Assembly: GCA_020850535.1 (NCBI GenBank)
Contig: JADZEM010000097.1
Coordinates: 1 to 57,437 of the forward strand
Source of the DNA: Chloroflexota bacterium
Lineage (GTDB): Bacteria; Chloroflexota; UBA6077; JACCZL01
Direction: 5' to 3'
DNA: 57,437 bases
Shown piece after piece: positions 6,632 through 15,140 of the stretch (position 1 is its first letter; each line of letters starts with the position of its first letter). The translations under genes were made by a program, and so were the position numbers. The notes under the pieces are model-generated. The model saw nothing but the letters and a program-made list of their open reading frames with translations. It had not been told where the DNA came from and made no database searches.

Positions 6632-9484
6632 CTAACGCACTGCCGAGGTCAAGGCACCTGCGAAACCAGTTGACTGGCTGGACCACGTATAGCCGTTGTC
6701 GGATGAGTGACTGACACTGCCACCCGTGGGAATCCACCAACTCGACGGACTTGCCGACTCGAAACCCATACCGGCTGTCGGATTGACTGTCCCGGCCGCA
6801 GTGTATGTGACACCCCCGTTCTCTGACACATTGAGTCCCGCACCAGACCCGCCAGCGGATCCAGGACTATAGAAGACGAGGTGAGCCAATGAGTTACTGG
6901 CGAAATTTCCGTTGCCAGCATTACCGTAGCTGACCTGCGTTCCGGCCAAGGATGTCGGCGACGTTACGTCGATGCGATGGACTGGCCCGGAAGAATAGCC
7001 CATATACATGCGCGACTGGTCATAGCTCGGCCACAACCGGTAGCCTGGCCCGCCAGCGATGAAGGCGTAGCCGCCCCACCATGTCGCGCCGTCGTCGTCG
7101 GTATAGTGCATCAGCGTGTCACAGTTCGAGCCGTTTGAGTTCGATGTGGGGATCGTGCGACGGAACCAGACTCGAGTACTCCCGGGACCAGTCGGAAGCA
7201 CGAAGCTATGCACTGAGCCCCACTGGTTCTTGTACCAGAAGCAGTGGGCTGGCACTTGGTACGATCCCAGCGCTGTCTGCGCCCAATTCCCGCCGTTCAC
7301 CGACTTCCACAAGATGCCACCGGACAAGGCATATCGGGTATCAGAATCCGGACGAATTGCTATGGTGTTGGTTGATCCTGGTGTGTCAGTGATTTGCGTC
7401 CAGGTCAACCCGCTATCGGTCGATCGATATTCTTTCCGCGTTCCGGGAGATCCTGCTGTCCGTCCGATAATGTAGACCAAATGCGGTACTTGGGACGGAG
7501 CGAAGACCACGTCGACCTTCTGTAGATCGTGTCCGAGATTCGACTGGATCCATGTCGAAGAACCGTCCACGCCGCCGCGTGAAATGAGGCCGTCCCCATT
7601 TGTGCCGATGTATACAATACGATTCAAGCTACTCGGCGGTGGGCTAAGCCTGAATCGACCATTGCCGACGCGGAAGGTTTCACTTACACTCACTGGAACC
7701 GTGCTGTTCCGCGCTGCTGCGGCCAGTTGAGATCCGGTGAGTCCTGGCTGGCCTTGACGTAGTAAGGCAGCACCACCTGCCACCACAGGTGTCGAGGCCG
7801 AGGTACCCGTAAACGTTCGACCAGTGACGCTTATTCCCGTCAGCGTTACAAGATCCGGCTTGGGCCTGTTGTCAGTGGTCGGTCCACTTCCACTGTATGC
7901 TGCTACCTGATCAGTTGGCCCCTTTTCAATGGCACCGACCATCACGGCCCCGGATGCACTGGTGTCAGCAGGATGGAGTAGGCTGCCTGCAGGAAACTGA
8001 AGCTCCGGCACCATATAAGTGTCAGATGACGTGGAAAAGGCTAGATCGAAAACCATGTTGGCCGTTGGCCCTGCTTGCCATTTAATTTTGAAGAACTTTG
8101 CGAAGATGGGACTCGGCGGAGCGATATCTGGAATAATCTCAAGCGGATGCATCGCCGAAACTCCATCGACACAGTATTGTTGATCAATCGAACTACCAAT
8201 CTCATTGAGTAACACATCATAGACGTACAGATCAAAGTCCGTGCAAGCAGCAGTCCAATCTGACATACCGTCAGAACCTGAATGGCGCCATCGTATCGCC
8301 ATTGTGATCTTACCAGCCCCACCAGCCGTCAGACCAAGTTGGTTCCCATGATTTAATCCATCATTACCGGTAAAGTTCATCCATCCATCACTGTCGCTAT
8401 CAACCCAGGGACCACTCCAGTGCCTTTGACCGTTGTTCGAAGTTCCTCCTACAAATGTCATCCCCAGAGCACTCGCCAAATTCACGGCATGGAGCGATCC
8501 GCCCACTGCGCCGTATCCATTTCCGGGTCCCTCGCCCTCGTCGTACAAGAATGCCATGGACATATTTATGATCTTCACACCCTTGCTATTTAAGCAATTT
8601 ACGGCGGCCTCTAGCTGGCTTCTTCCTTCCACATACGCCAGGTAAAATTCAGCATCCGGGGCTATGGAATTGATTATCTCTGCTACGTCAGTTCCATGAC
8701 GCTCACTCCCCCAAGATGTGGTCTCGCTACAACTCGTCATCTCTGTAGATATCGCGCCAAGATTTCTTGATCCATTAGTATAGTCATGAAATCCGCCATC
8801 GATTATACCTATCTTAACGCCAGTACCGGTAAAGTTATTGCCACTCCATATAGGGGCACCAATATCATTGAGCATCGCCTGATCGACCGTAGAAAGAATG
8901 GGGCGACTGGCACGATTGATCGAGACAATCGCGCTCTCCATTCCCAGCACCTCGATCTGGCGAAGTGGAACCATCGCCTCCAGATAGTCTTGCGTCCTGC
9001 CCACGACTCGAGACGAATACGCCTTTATGAGGCGCTCGACTTCAATTCCCCGGGTGGCTTGAGCACGAACCGAAACAAACACTGGTGAATTAAATGGAAC
9101 GCCAAGAGACCGGGCCTCATGAGCCGGTATGAGGCCCTTCTCGGCCTTTATCATCTGCTCAAGCGTATGGCCGATTCGGTTTCGAACGGGCTTTCCAGAT
9201 AGGAGAAGTCCGTTGCTGGCCTGACCTGGTACGCTCGGAGAGAGCGGCGAGTTAGGGGCTGGCACAGGCGACGCAAGTGGTCCGGTTGGCGCTGGCGATG
9301 CAAGAGGACGATTGGGCGATGGTGACGGACTTGGTGGAGTGCCCTGCATGATTGACCGAGACGAATCCTCCACTGTCTGAGGCCCGGCGTACGTTGACGG
9401 GACTGAACTCAAACAGAGCATGGATATGGTCAACGAGCCTATGACAAGCTGCCGCAGTTCGTTCCACCTACTCAACACGGTCAA
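6632..9484 (-). CDS. Secreted subtilisin-like (S8) serine protease with Asp-box propeller
   Basis: A 950-residue secreted protein. An N-terminal signal segment (about 11-33) is followed by a Pro-Ser repeat linker (48-90), a prodomain-like region (about 125-198), and a subtilase core with Asp229 (GIIDGG), His263 (ERHGTD), oxyanion Asn350 and Ser562 (GTSASTP). An inserted jelly-roll-like domain (about 388-485, with DFDLYVYD) splits the core. The C-terminal third has at least five Asp-box (BNR) hairpins of the form S-x-D-x-G-x-T-W, typical of a beta-propeller. The start is TTG at 9484, with AAGGGA just upstream, five nt after the previous stop. Base composition is markedly lower in GC than the flanks. 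Confidence 0.88.
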   Translation of the reverse strand: MTVLSRWNELRQLVIGSLTISMLCLSSVPSTYAGPQTVEDSSRSIMQGTPPSPSPSPNRPLASPAPTGPLASPVPAPNSPLSPSVPGQASNGLLLSGKPVRNRIGHTLEQMIKAEKGLIPAHEARSLGVPFNSPVFVSVRAQATRGIEVERLIKAYSSRVVGRTQDYLEAMVPLRQIEVLGMESAIVSINRASRPILSTVDQAMLNDIGAPIWSGNNFTGTGVKIGIIDGGFHDYTNGSRNLGAISTEMTSCSETTSWGSERHGTDVAEIINSIAPDAEFYLAYVEGRSQLEAAVNCLNSKGVKIINMSMAFLYDEGEGPGNGYGAVGGSLHAVNLASALGMTFVGGTSNNGQRHWSGPWVDSDSDGWMNFTGNDGLNHGNQLGLTAGGAGKITMAIRWRHSGSDGMSDWTAACTDFDLYVYDVLLNEIGSSIDQQYCVDGVSAMHPLEIIPDIAPPSPIFAKFFKIKWQAGPTANMVFDLAFSTSSDTYMVPELQFPAGSLLHPADTSASGAVMVGAIEKGPTDQVAAYSGSGPTTDNRPKPDLVTLTGISVTGRTFTGTSASTPVVAGGAALLRQGQPGLTGSQLAAAARNSTVPVSVSETFRVGNGRFRLSPPPSSLNRIVYIGTNGDGLISRGGVDGSSTWIQSNLGHDLQKVDVVFAPSQVPHLVYIIGRTAGSPGTRKEYRSTDSGLTWTQITDTPGSTNTIAIRPDSDTRYALSGGILWKSVNGGNWAQTALGSYQVPAHCFWYKNQWGSVHSFVLPTGPGSTRVWFRRTIPTSNSNGSNCDTLMHYTDDDGATWWGGYAFIAGGPGYRLWPSYDQSRMYMGYSSGPVHRIDVTSPTSLAGTQVSYGNAGNGNFASNSLAHLVFYSPGSAGGSGAGLNVSENGGVTYTAAGTVNPTAGMGFESASPSSWWIPTGGSVSHSSDNGYTWSSQSTGFAGALTSAVR

Positions 9485-9489
9485 TCCCT

Positions 9490-9876
9490 TTATGGCAGAA
9501 TCGGTGGTGTTTCAACCCTGACGCTGAGCACGTCTTCGTCGTTCGCAAGGTCACATAGGTCGCCGATCTGAACTCGACCGACGATGAATTGGTTTCGCGA
9601 GAAATGCACCTCAATATCGAACCGTTCAGTCACCGATGTATCAGTGCTCCTCAGTTGTATCCCTACGCGCGTTCGCTCGGCCTGGCTTTTTGAAAGCCGA
9701 TACCGCGAGTAGAGGGCACTCTGTAGCCGTGGGCAGTCGCGAAAGTTGTCCTCACGTGTGGGTCCAGTTCCCGTACCCAAAAGCCGCATCAGAACATCGA
9801 ATGCGCCGCCAAAATAGAGGACGCAAACAACAATTGCAGCACAACAGATCGTGACCACCGTCGGTCTAGTTGACAT
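9490..9876 (-). CDS. Small membrane-anchored protein with prodomain-like C-terminus
   Basis: A 128-residue protein with one N-terminal membrane segment (about 8-30) and a soluble domain. Its last 25 residues (VLSVRVETPPILP at the end) resemble the end of the prodomain of the protease encoded next, where the matching segment reads AIVSINRASRPILS. That pattern is typical of I9-type inhibitor/propeptide strands. The gene ends five nt before the protease TTG start, so the two are probably translationally coupled. Role as a separate prodomain, chaperone or inhibitor is inference. It shares the low GC of the protease gene. Confidence 0.6.
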   Translation of the reverse strand: MSTRPTVVTICCAAIVVCVLYFGGAFDVLMRLLGTGTGPTREDNFRDCPRLQSALYSRYRLSKSQAERTRVGIQLRSTDTSVTERFDIEVHFSRNQFIVGRVQIGDLCDLANDEDVLSVRVETPPILP

Positions 9877-10728
9877 GATGCTTCCGCTCGAGTACGGGGT
9901 GCGGCAAGACCGTTCAACAGAGAGCGCACGAGTTCTTAGCCAACGCGAGGCGACTTACATTGCACGACACATAGAAGTACCGCATGACCGCAACGCAACG
10001 ACGAACGCCGTCGCCTCAGATCACGACCCGGGTGCGTTGTGGACGGTGCCGCGCTGAAGGGGCCACACGCTTGATCACCATCTTCAACTCACCGACGTAT
10101 TTTACAGAATCGATGGTAACGATACGACAGCGCCGAATCACTATCAATAGTGCAGGCAGGATTCAGGATATTCTTCCCAAGTTTGCACCACCAATTCTAC
10201 TGTCGTAAGGGTGTCGGCGGGATGGGGCCTTCTCCAACACCAAGCCGGCGCTGAAGCGCTCCAACGCCACCGTAGGCTCACGTCCCGGGTAGATGCTCGC
10301 GGGAGAGCAGCCATGCTGACCGCAAACTCCGACCATCCTGCTGCGCCGTTGGCCTATCGCATCGTCCGCTCGATTCGGGCTGCCGAAGCTGGTGCCGTTT
10401 GGGTGCCCGAGTGGCGATACTATCCCTAGTGGGTCGGCAGGCGTCGATCGCAGGGTCGCTCGGTGCCCGTCTTCATCCCGACCGTAGCGAGGAACGAGCG
10501 GAGTGGAGGGATCCTTTCCAGGTGAGGCGCGACTGACGAGGAGGATCCCTCAACTGCGTTCGCACGCTCACGTCGCTCGGGATGACGCGGGTCGCGTCGG
10601 AAGTAGCCCATCTCGGTCGTTCACGACTGACAGGCCGCCAGGGCGCATCCAGGATCGGCCTCGGGAATGGAGCGCTCCCACGGGCGTTCCCCAGCGCGTT
10701 GCCTGGAGCAGTTCGCAGTTCTAGGATC
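9877..10728. other. 852-bp stretch without a supported gene
   Basis: The first 330 bp continue the lower-GC composition of the protease island. Short open frames (for example about 10313-10429, ending in VWVPEWRYYP) have no ribosome site or recognisable family. The stretch ends with a palindromic dispersed element at 10473-10585, listed separately. It may be an island boundary with decayed sequence. Confidence 0.5.
10473..10585. repeat. Dispersed palindromic element, copy 1
   Basis: Bounded by TCATCCCGA and CGGGATGA, with internal arms carrying GGAGGGATCC and GGATCCCTC. The left arm matches the reverse complement of the right arm of the element at 20528-20633, and the right arm matches the reverse complement of its left arm. 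The two elements are therefore the same family in opposite orientation. Confidence 0.75.
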
Positions 10729-11910
10729 TCACGCCAGCGTCTCGAGCACCAACTTCGCCACGATCTGCGCCTCGGCAACGATCTTCGAGAGCGGCAGATA
10801 GTCGATCCCCAACGGCCAGTCCCCGCCGCTGGCCCCGAACATGACGGACGGGATGCCATGCGAGGTCGGGCCGCCGGCGTCGTAGGTGCCGCCGGCGTAG
10901 AAGGTGCGGGCCGGCTCGCCGGTCACCGCCTGGTAGGCCGCCGACAGGTCCGTGATGAGCGGGTCGTTCGGGTCGATCAGCGAGGGCAGCATGTACACCC
11001 CGCGCTCGACGGTCACCTCGTAGGGGGCCACCTCGCCGATGGCCGCGCGGATCTCGGCCACCGCCTCGTCTGGATCGTCGCCCGGCAGCAGGCGGCGGTC
11101 CACCAACAGCTTCGCCGTCTCGGGCAGGGTGTGCGGCGCCAGCGGGTCATAGCTCACTTGATAGACCACCGCGTGCTGCCCGCCCAGGATCTCGTGCTGC
11201 TTCGTGAAGCGCATCGCCTTGATACGGTTGATGACCTCGTTCGCGCCGTCGATGGCGCTGTGGCCGAGGTGCGGCCGGCTGGAGTGGGTCGCCTTGCCCC
11301 GCACCGTGACGATGGCGTCCACCCGGCCACGGTTGCCCAACTGAATGCCAAAGTCCGACTTGGTCAGCAGGATGCAGGCGTCCGGCTTCCGATCCAGCGC
11401 CCCGACGATCGTGTTGGTGCAGGCGTGGCTGCTGCGGCCCTCGTTGTTGATCCCCAGGTAGAGCCGTCCGCGCAGGTCGATCCCCTCATCGCGCAGCAGC
11501 TTGAGGACGGTCAGCGCCACCGCCAGATGCGCCTTGTTCTGGCTGACCCCCTGCCCGAAGGCGCACGGCTCGTCGAAGCCGTAGGCCGCGCCGTTGGCGA
11601 TCTTGCCGGGGAACGGGTCTGCCATCAGGTTGTGGTGCTGGGTCACGGTGTAGGTCAGCAACAGCAACGACCGCCCGCTCGTGCCCTGCCCGACCCGCGC
11701 CACGAGGTTGTTGCGGCCGGCGTCGATCAGGTCGTGCGCGCCGAGAGCGTACAGTTCCGGCCGCACGACCTCCTGCACGTAGTGCACGAGCTTCGGATCA
11801 TCGGGCTCCATCAGCGTGGCGAGCCCGAGCGGCACGTCGGTGGGCACGGCCATCAGCCGCGGCAGCAGCGAGGTCAGGTACGCACGATCGATCGGTGGCA
11901 GGCTGCTCAT
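10729..11910 (-). CDS. M20-family-like protein lacking most metal ligands
   Basis: A 393-residue protein with the M20/M28 peptidase layout: an N-terminal catalytic-domain half, a dimerisation domain (GRVDAIVTVRGKATHSSRP) and a C-terminal half (AGGTYDAGGPTSHGIPSVMFG). Against carboxypeptidase G2, the metal-binding HxD is YTV (Tyr87-Val89), the bridging Asp of DxK is Gln124, the D-E-E triad is Asn155-Asn156-Glu157, and the late metal His is missing. The fold assignment is solid; ordinary di-zinc hydrolase activity is doubtful. ATG at 11910 is preferred over 11913 because GGAG is then five nt upstream. Divergent from LLM oxidoreductase 2 across a candidate operator. Confidence 0.8.
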   Translation of the reverse strand: MSSLPPIDRAYLTSLLPRLMAVPTDVPLGLATLMEPDDPKLVHYVQEVVRPELYALGAHDLIDAGRNNLVARVGQGTSGRSLLLLTYTVTQHHNLMADPFPGKIANGAAYGFDEPCAFGQGVSQNKAHLAVALTVLKLLRDEGIDLRGRLYLGINNEGRSSHACTNTIVGALDRKPDACILLTKSDFGIQLGNRGRVDAIVTVRGKATHSSRPHLGHSAIDGANEVINRIKAMRFTKQHEILGGQHAVVYQVSYDPLAPHTLPETAKLLVDRRLLPGDDPDEAVAEIRAAIGEVAPYEVTVERGVYMLPSLIDPNDPLITDLSAAYQAVTGEPARTFYAGGTYDAGGPTSHGIPSVMFGASGGDWPLGIDYLPLSKIVAEAQIVAKLVLETLA

Positions 11911-11957
11911 CATCGCTCCGGGCCGGCGAGCCGGCTTGCAGTCGGCAACGGCGTTCA

Positions 11958-11974
11958 GTATATTGCATGCAATC
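11958..11974 (+). promoter_or_regulatory. Candidate GntR operator with perfect ATTGCATGCAAT palindrome
   Basis: GTATATTGCATGCAATC lies between the divergent M20-like gene and LLM oxidoreductase 2 (start 28 nt downstream). The 12-bp ATTGCATGCAAT at 11962-11973 is a perfect palindrome. A possible sigma-70 promoter reads TTGCAG (11936-11941), a 17-nt spacer and TATATT (11959-11964). Operators of related FCD-type GntR regulators have the similar form TTGTATACAA. Confidence 0.6.
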
Positions 11975-12002
11975 TTCGAAAGACTATTGACGGGAGCGTG
12001 GT

Positions 12003-13004
12003 ATGGGTGCAGTCGCGAAGCAGTACGGCCTGCTGCTTCCTCATTTTGGCGATCAGGCGTCGCGGGACAACCTGATCCGCGGCGCAAAGATGGCCGAGAG
12101 CTACGGCTTCGACTCCGTCTGGGTGCGCGATCATCTCGTCTTCCACCCACACGGCATGGAGGGCCAGGACCGGACGCACGTCGACCCCACCATCACCCTG
12201 GCGCTGATCGCGGGCGTCACCGAGAAGCTGATCCTCGGCACCGGCTCGCTGATCCCCTATCGCCACCCGATCAACATGGCGCTGGCGCTCTCGTCGCTGG
12301 AGTTCGTGGCGGGTCCGGGCCGCGTGATCGCCGGCTTCGGCATCGGCACCTTCGATCACGAGTTCACGGCGGCCGGCCTCGGCGGCATCGACCGCAAGGA
12401 GCTGCTCGAGGAGCAGGTCAAGGTCATGAACCTCGTCTGGAGCGGCGACGAGGTCAGCTTCGAGGGCAAGTACTACAACTTCACCGACGTGGACATTCAC
12501 CCGTCGCCATCGGCCCCGGGCAGCATCCCGATCTGGTACTGCGGCAACTCGCCGGCCTCGGTGCGCCGCGCCGTCGAGTACTGCCAGGGCTGGATGCCGG
12601 GCCGCATCACCCTTCGCACCTTCGTCAAGCGCGTCGAGCGGATGCAGATGCTGGCCGAGCAGCACGGCAAGCCGATGCCGACGGCCGCCGCCATTCCGAT
12701 CACTAGCCCGGCCAAGACCCGCGAGGCTGGCCTGGCAAAGGTCAACTGGCAGGGCATCCTGGCTGGCGCGGCCAAGGCCGGCTGGGTCACCCCGGCCTCG
12801 GGCGGCTGGACCGGCCCGGACGATCTCGAAGGCGCCATCATCGCTGGCGATCCGGACCACATCATCCAGGAGACGGTGAAGTACCACGAGGCTGGCCTCC
12901 AGCACATCGTGTACGACTTCCGCTTCCGCTTCGATGACTGGTTCGAGTGCATCCAGCTCATCGGCGAGGAAGTGCTGCCGAAGCTCCGGGCGATGGAGAG
13001 CTGA
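12003..13004 (+). CDS. LLM class flavin-dependent oxidoreductase 2
   Basis: A 333-residue luciferase-fold protein, distinct from the one at 4028. It has AKMAESYGFDSVWVRDHLVF, the LILGTGSLIPYRHP strand, GRVIAGFGIGTFDHEF, and SIPIWYCGNSPASVRRAVEY. The ATG has GGGAG six nt upstream. A late segment (about residues 240-285) is unusually Gly- and Trp-rich for the family. The alpha/beta hydrolase follows after 7 nt, so the two are co-translated; they may act on consecutive steps. Use of FMN or F420 cannot be told apart from the sequence alone. Confidence 0.9.
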   Translation: MGAVAKQYGLLLPHFGDQASRDNLIRGAKMAESYGFDSVWVRDHLVFHPHGMEGQDRTHVDPTITLALIAGVTEKLILGTGSLIPYRHPINMALALSSLEFVAGPGRVIAGFGIGTFDHEFTAAGLGGIDRKELLEEQVKVMNLVWSGDEVSFEGKYYNFTDVDIHPSPSAPGSIPIWYCGNSPASVRRAVEYCQGWMPGRITLRTFVKRVERMQMLAEQHGKPMPTAAAIPITSPAKTREAGLAKVNWQGILAGAAKAGWVTPASGGWTGPDDLEGAIIAGDPDHIIQETVKYHEAGLQHIVYDFRFRFDDWFECIQLIGEEVLPKLRAMES

Positions 13005-13011
13005 GCCGATC

Positions 13012-13983
13012 ATGCAGACGATCCCGGTCGAGTTCCTGAGCGATGGCGTCACGCTGCGCGGCTTCCTGCGGACGCCTGACGTGCTCCCGGCCGAGCCGAT
13101 GCCAGCCCTGGTCCAGGGGCCGGGCTGGCTCGGGATGGCCGAGGCCAAGAGCTACCTGTCCTGGCACGAAGGGCTGACGGCGGCGGGCTACGCCGTGCTG
13201 GCGTTCGACTATCGCGGCTTCGGCCGGAGCGATGGCGAGCGCGGCTGGGTCCGCCCCGACTGGCAGCTGAACGACTGGCTCAACGCCGTCACCTACCTGG
13301 AGACGCGCCCCGAGGTGAACCGGTACCGGCTGGGCGCGTTCGGCATCGGCGGAACGGGCGGCGGCAACGCCATCATGACGGCCGCCGTGGACAGCCGCAT
13401 CAAGGCCGTAGTGGCGCAGTCCGTCGTCGCCGACGGCGAGGACTGGCTCCACCGCATGCGCCGCGAGTACGAGTGGGTGGCGTTCAAGCAGCGCGTGGAG
13501 GAGGATCGCCGCCGCTGGGTGTTGGAAGGCACCGGCGAGATGGTGGACCCCCGCCAGGATCTGATGGTCGAGACGCCGGAGCGCCGGCAGGTCGGCCACA
13601 AGCGCGACGTGGACGGTCTGATCGCTCCCGAGTTCTACCTCAAGAGCGCCGACTTCATCATGCGCTACCGGCCCATCGACGTCGTCGCGAAGATCGCCCC
13701 GCGCGCCCTGATGATCACCAGCGTGGTGGACGACGTCGTCACCCCGGAGGATCACGCCGTCGCGCTCTACGAGGCGGCCGGCGCCCCCAAGAAGATCATC
13801 CGGCAGGCCGAAACCACCCACTATCGCTCATACACCGAGTTCTATCCGGCCGTGATGCCGCAGATCGTCGACTGGTACAACCGCTATCTCGCCTACACGC
13901 CGATCCAGGCCCGTGAGACGGCGATCTCCACCGAGGAGGTCGTCTACCTGGAGCGGCCCGCGAAGGCCGAAGCATCCAGCTAG
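13012..13983 (+). CDS. Alpha/beta hydrolase with atypical nucleophile elbow
   Basis: A 323-residue alpha/beta hydrolase of the dienelactone hydrolase/X-Pro-peptidase-like group. The conserved AFDYRGFGRSDG loop, the acid region (Asp240/Asp241 in SVVDDVVTPEDH) and the catalytic His270 (ETTHYRSY) are present. The nucleophile elbow at about 111-118 reads GIGGTGGG, where GxSxG is expected. Ser is replaced by Thr (as GGTGG) or by Gly with a one-residue insertion. Normal serine hydrolase activity is therefore uncertain. It follows LLM oxidoreductase 2 by 7 nt and is followed by a hairpin at 14032. Confidence 0.85.
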   Translation: MQTIPVEFLSDGVTLRGFLRTPDVLPAEPMPALVQGPGWLGMAEAKSYLSWHEGLTAAGYAVLAFDYRGFGRSDGERGWVRPDWQLNDWLNAVTYLETRPEVNRYRLGAFGIGGTGGGNAIMTAAVDSRIKAVVAQSVVADGEDWLHRMRREYEWVAFKQRVEEDRRRWVLEGTGEMVDPRQDLMVETPERRQVGHKRDVDGLIAPEFYLKSADFIMRYRPIDVVAKIAPRALMITSVVDDVVTPEDHAVALYEAAGAPKKIIRQAETTHYRSYTEFYPAVMPQIVDWYNRYLAYTPIQARETAISTEEVVYLERPAKAEASS

Positions 13984-14031
13984 CGGAGGCGCGTCAGGGA
14001 CGTTGCCGATGACACGTTCGCACGGATGACG

Positions 14032-14065
14032 GAGCCGGCGAGGGCAGACGCTGCCTCGCCGGCTC
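14032..14065 (+). terminator. Hairpin between hydrolase and ABC ATPase genes
   Basis: Perfect 12-bp arms GAGCCGGCGAGG and CCTCGCCGGCTC with a 10-nt loop, about 50 nt after the hydrolase stop and 105 nt before the ATPase start. No T-run. It may end or attenuate the LLM-hydrolase transcript. Confidence 0.5.
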
Positions 14066-14169
14066 TCAACGCGTTCTGGCGCGTGCCTTGCACCCCCACG
14101 AGCGCAGGCCCATCCTGGCATTCCACCGCCTCTGCCCACCACACTCACTACCACGCCTGGGGGTCATCC

Positions 14170-14976
14170 GTGGCCGTCTCCACCGAATCGGCTGTGAAGC
14201 TCGCTACCCGCAACCTGTCCAAGTCGTTCGTACGCGGCGACGACGAGCTGCTGGTGCTCGACAACATCAACATCTCGGTGCGGGCCGGCGAGTTCGTGAG
14301 TCTGGTGGGGGCCAGCGGCTGCGGCAAGACGACGCTGCTGCGGATCGCGGACGGCCTGATCCCGCCGTCCGAGGGCGAGGTGCTGCTGAACGGCAAGCCG
14401 GTCCACGGGCCGTCAACGGACCGGGGCTTCGTGTTCCAGAGCGACAGCCTGCTGCCCTGGCGGACGGTCCTCGACAACGTGCTGTTCGGCCTGGAGCTGC
14501 AGCGCGTGCCGAAGAAGGAGGCCCAGGCCCGCGCCCGCGAGCTGATTGCGCTGGTCGGGCTGGAGGGCTTCGAGCACCATCACCCGCTGGAGATCTCGGG
14601 CGGCATGCGCCAGCGGGTCAACCTCGCCCGGGCGCTCGCCATCGACCCTGAGATCCTGCTGATGGACGAGCCGTTCGCTGCCCTGGACGCCCAGACCCGC
14701 GAGGTCATGCAGGGCGAGCTGCTGAAGGTCTGGGAGCAGCGGCAGAAGACCGTCATCTTCGTGACGCACCAGATCGACGAGGCCGTGCTGCTCTCCGACC
14801 GCGTCATCGTCCTGCGGGCGCGCCCCGGGCGGGTCAAGGAGGAGGTCGCCATCGACCTGCCACGCCCACGCCACCTGAAGGACAAGCGCTCAACCGCGTT
14901 TGTCCAGTACGTCGACCACATCTGGAGTCTGATCGAGAACGAAGTGGTCCAGAGCGTCAAGGCCGGCGAAGAGTAG
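14170..14976 (+). CDS. ABC transporter ATPase (SsuB/TauB/NitT type), system 1
   Basis: A 268-residue nucleotide-binding subunit. It shows Walker A GASGCGKTTLL, Q-loop with FVFQSDSLLPW, signature ISGGMRQRVNLARAL, Walker B ILLMDEPF, D-loop ALDAQTRE and H-loop FVTHQ. The QxxxLLPW form is typical of the nitrate/sulfonate/taurine subfamily. I chose the GTG at 14170 (G-rich ribosome site just upstream) over an in-frame ATG at 14026, because the extra N-terminus has no homologous look and overlaps the hairpin. The binding protein gene follows after 164 bp. No permease gene lies beside it; the only permease in the cluster is at 17493 on the other strand. Confidence 0.9.
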   Translation: MAVSTESAVKLATRNLSKSFVRGDDELLVLDNINISVRAGEFVSLVGASGCGKTTLLRIADGLIPPSEGEVLLNGKPVHGPSTDRGFVFQSDSLLPWRTVLDNVLFGLELQRVPKKEAQARARELIALVGLEGFEHHHPLEISGGMRQRVNLARALAIDPEILLMDEPFAALDAQTREVMQGELLKVWEQRQKTVIFVTHQIDEAVLLSDRVIVLRARPGRVKEEVAIDLPRPRHLKDKRSTAFVQYVDHIWSLIENEVVQSVKAGEE

Positions 14977-15140
14977 CGCCGAGCAACCGCGCCGCCGCCG
15001 TGCGGACGCGCTGCCCGGCGGCTGTCCGGCCCGGCAGATGTCGCTCATCCTGCGTCAATCCTCCCCACACCCTCTGTGAAAACCTCTCTCGACGGCGCAT
15101 CGTTCCAGCTTCCCGTTCCAGCTTCCTCAAGGAGGTCACC

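Noticed and set aside
10211-10429. Small open frame of about 72 codons
   Set aside because: No ribosome binding site, no recognisable protein and composition unlike the coding genes around it.
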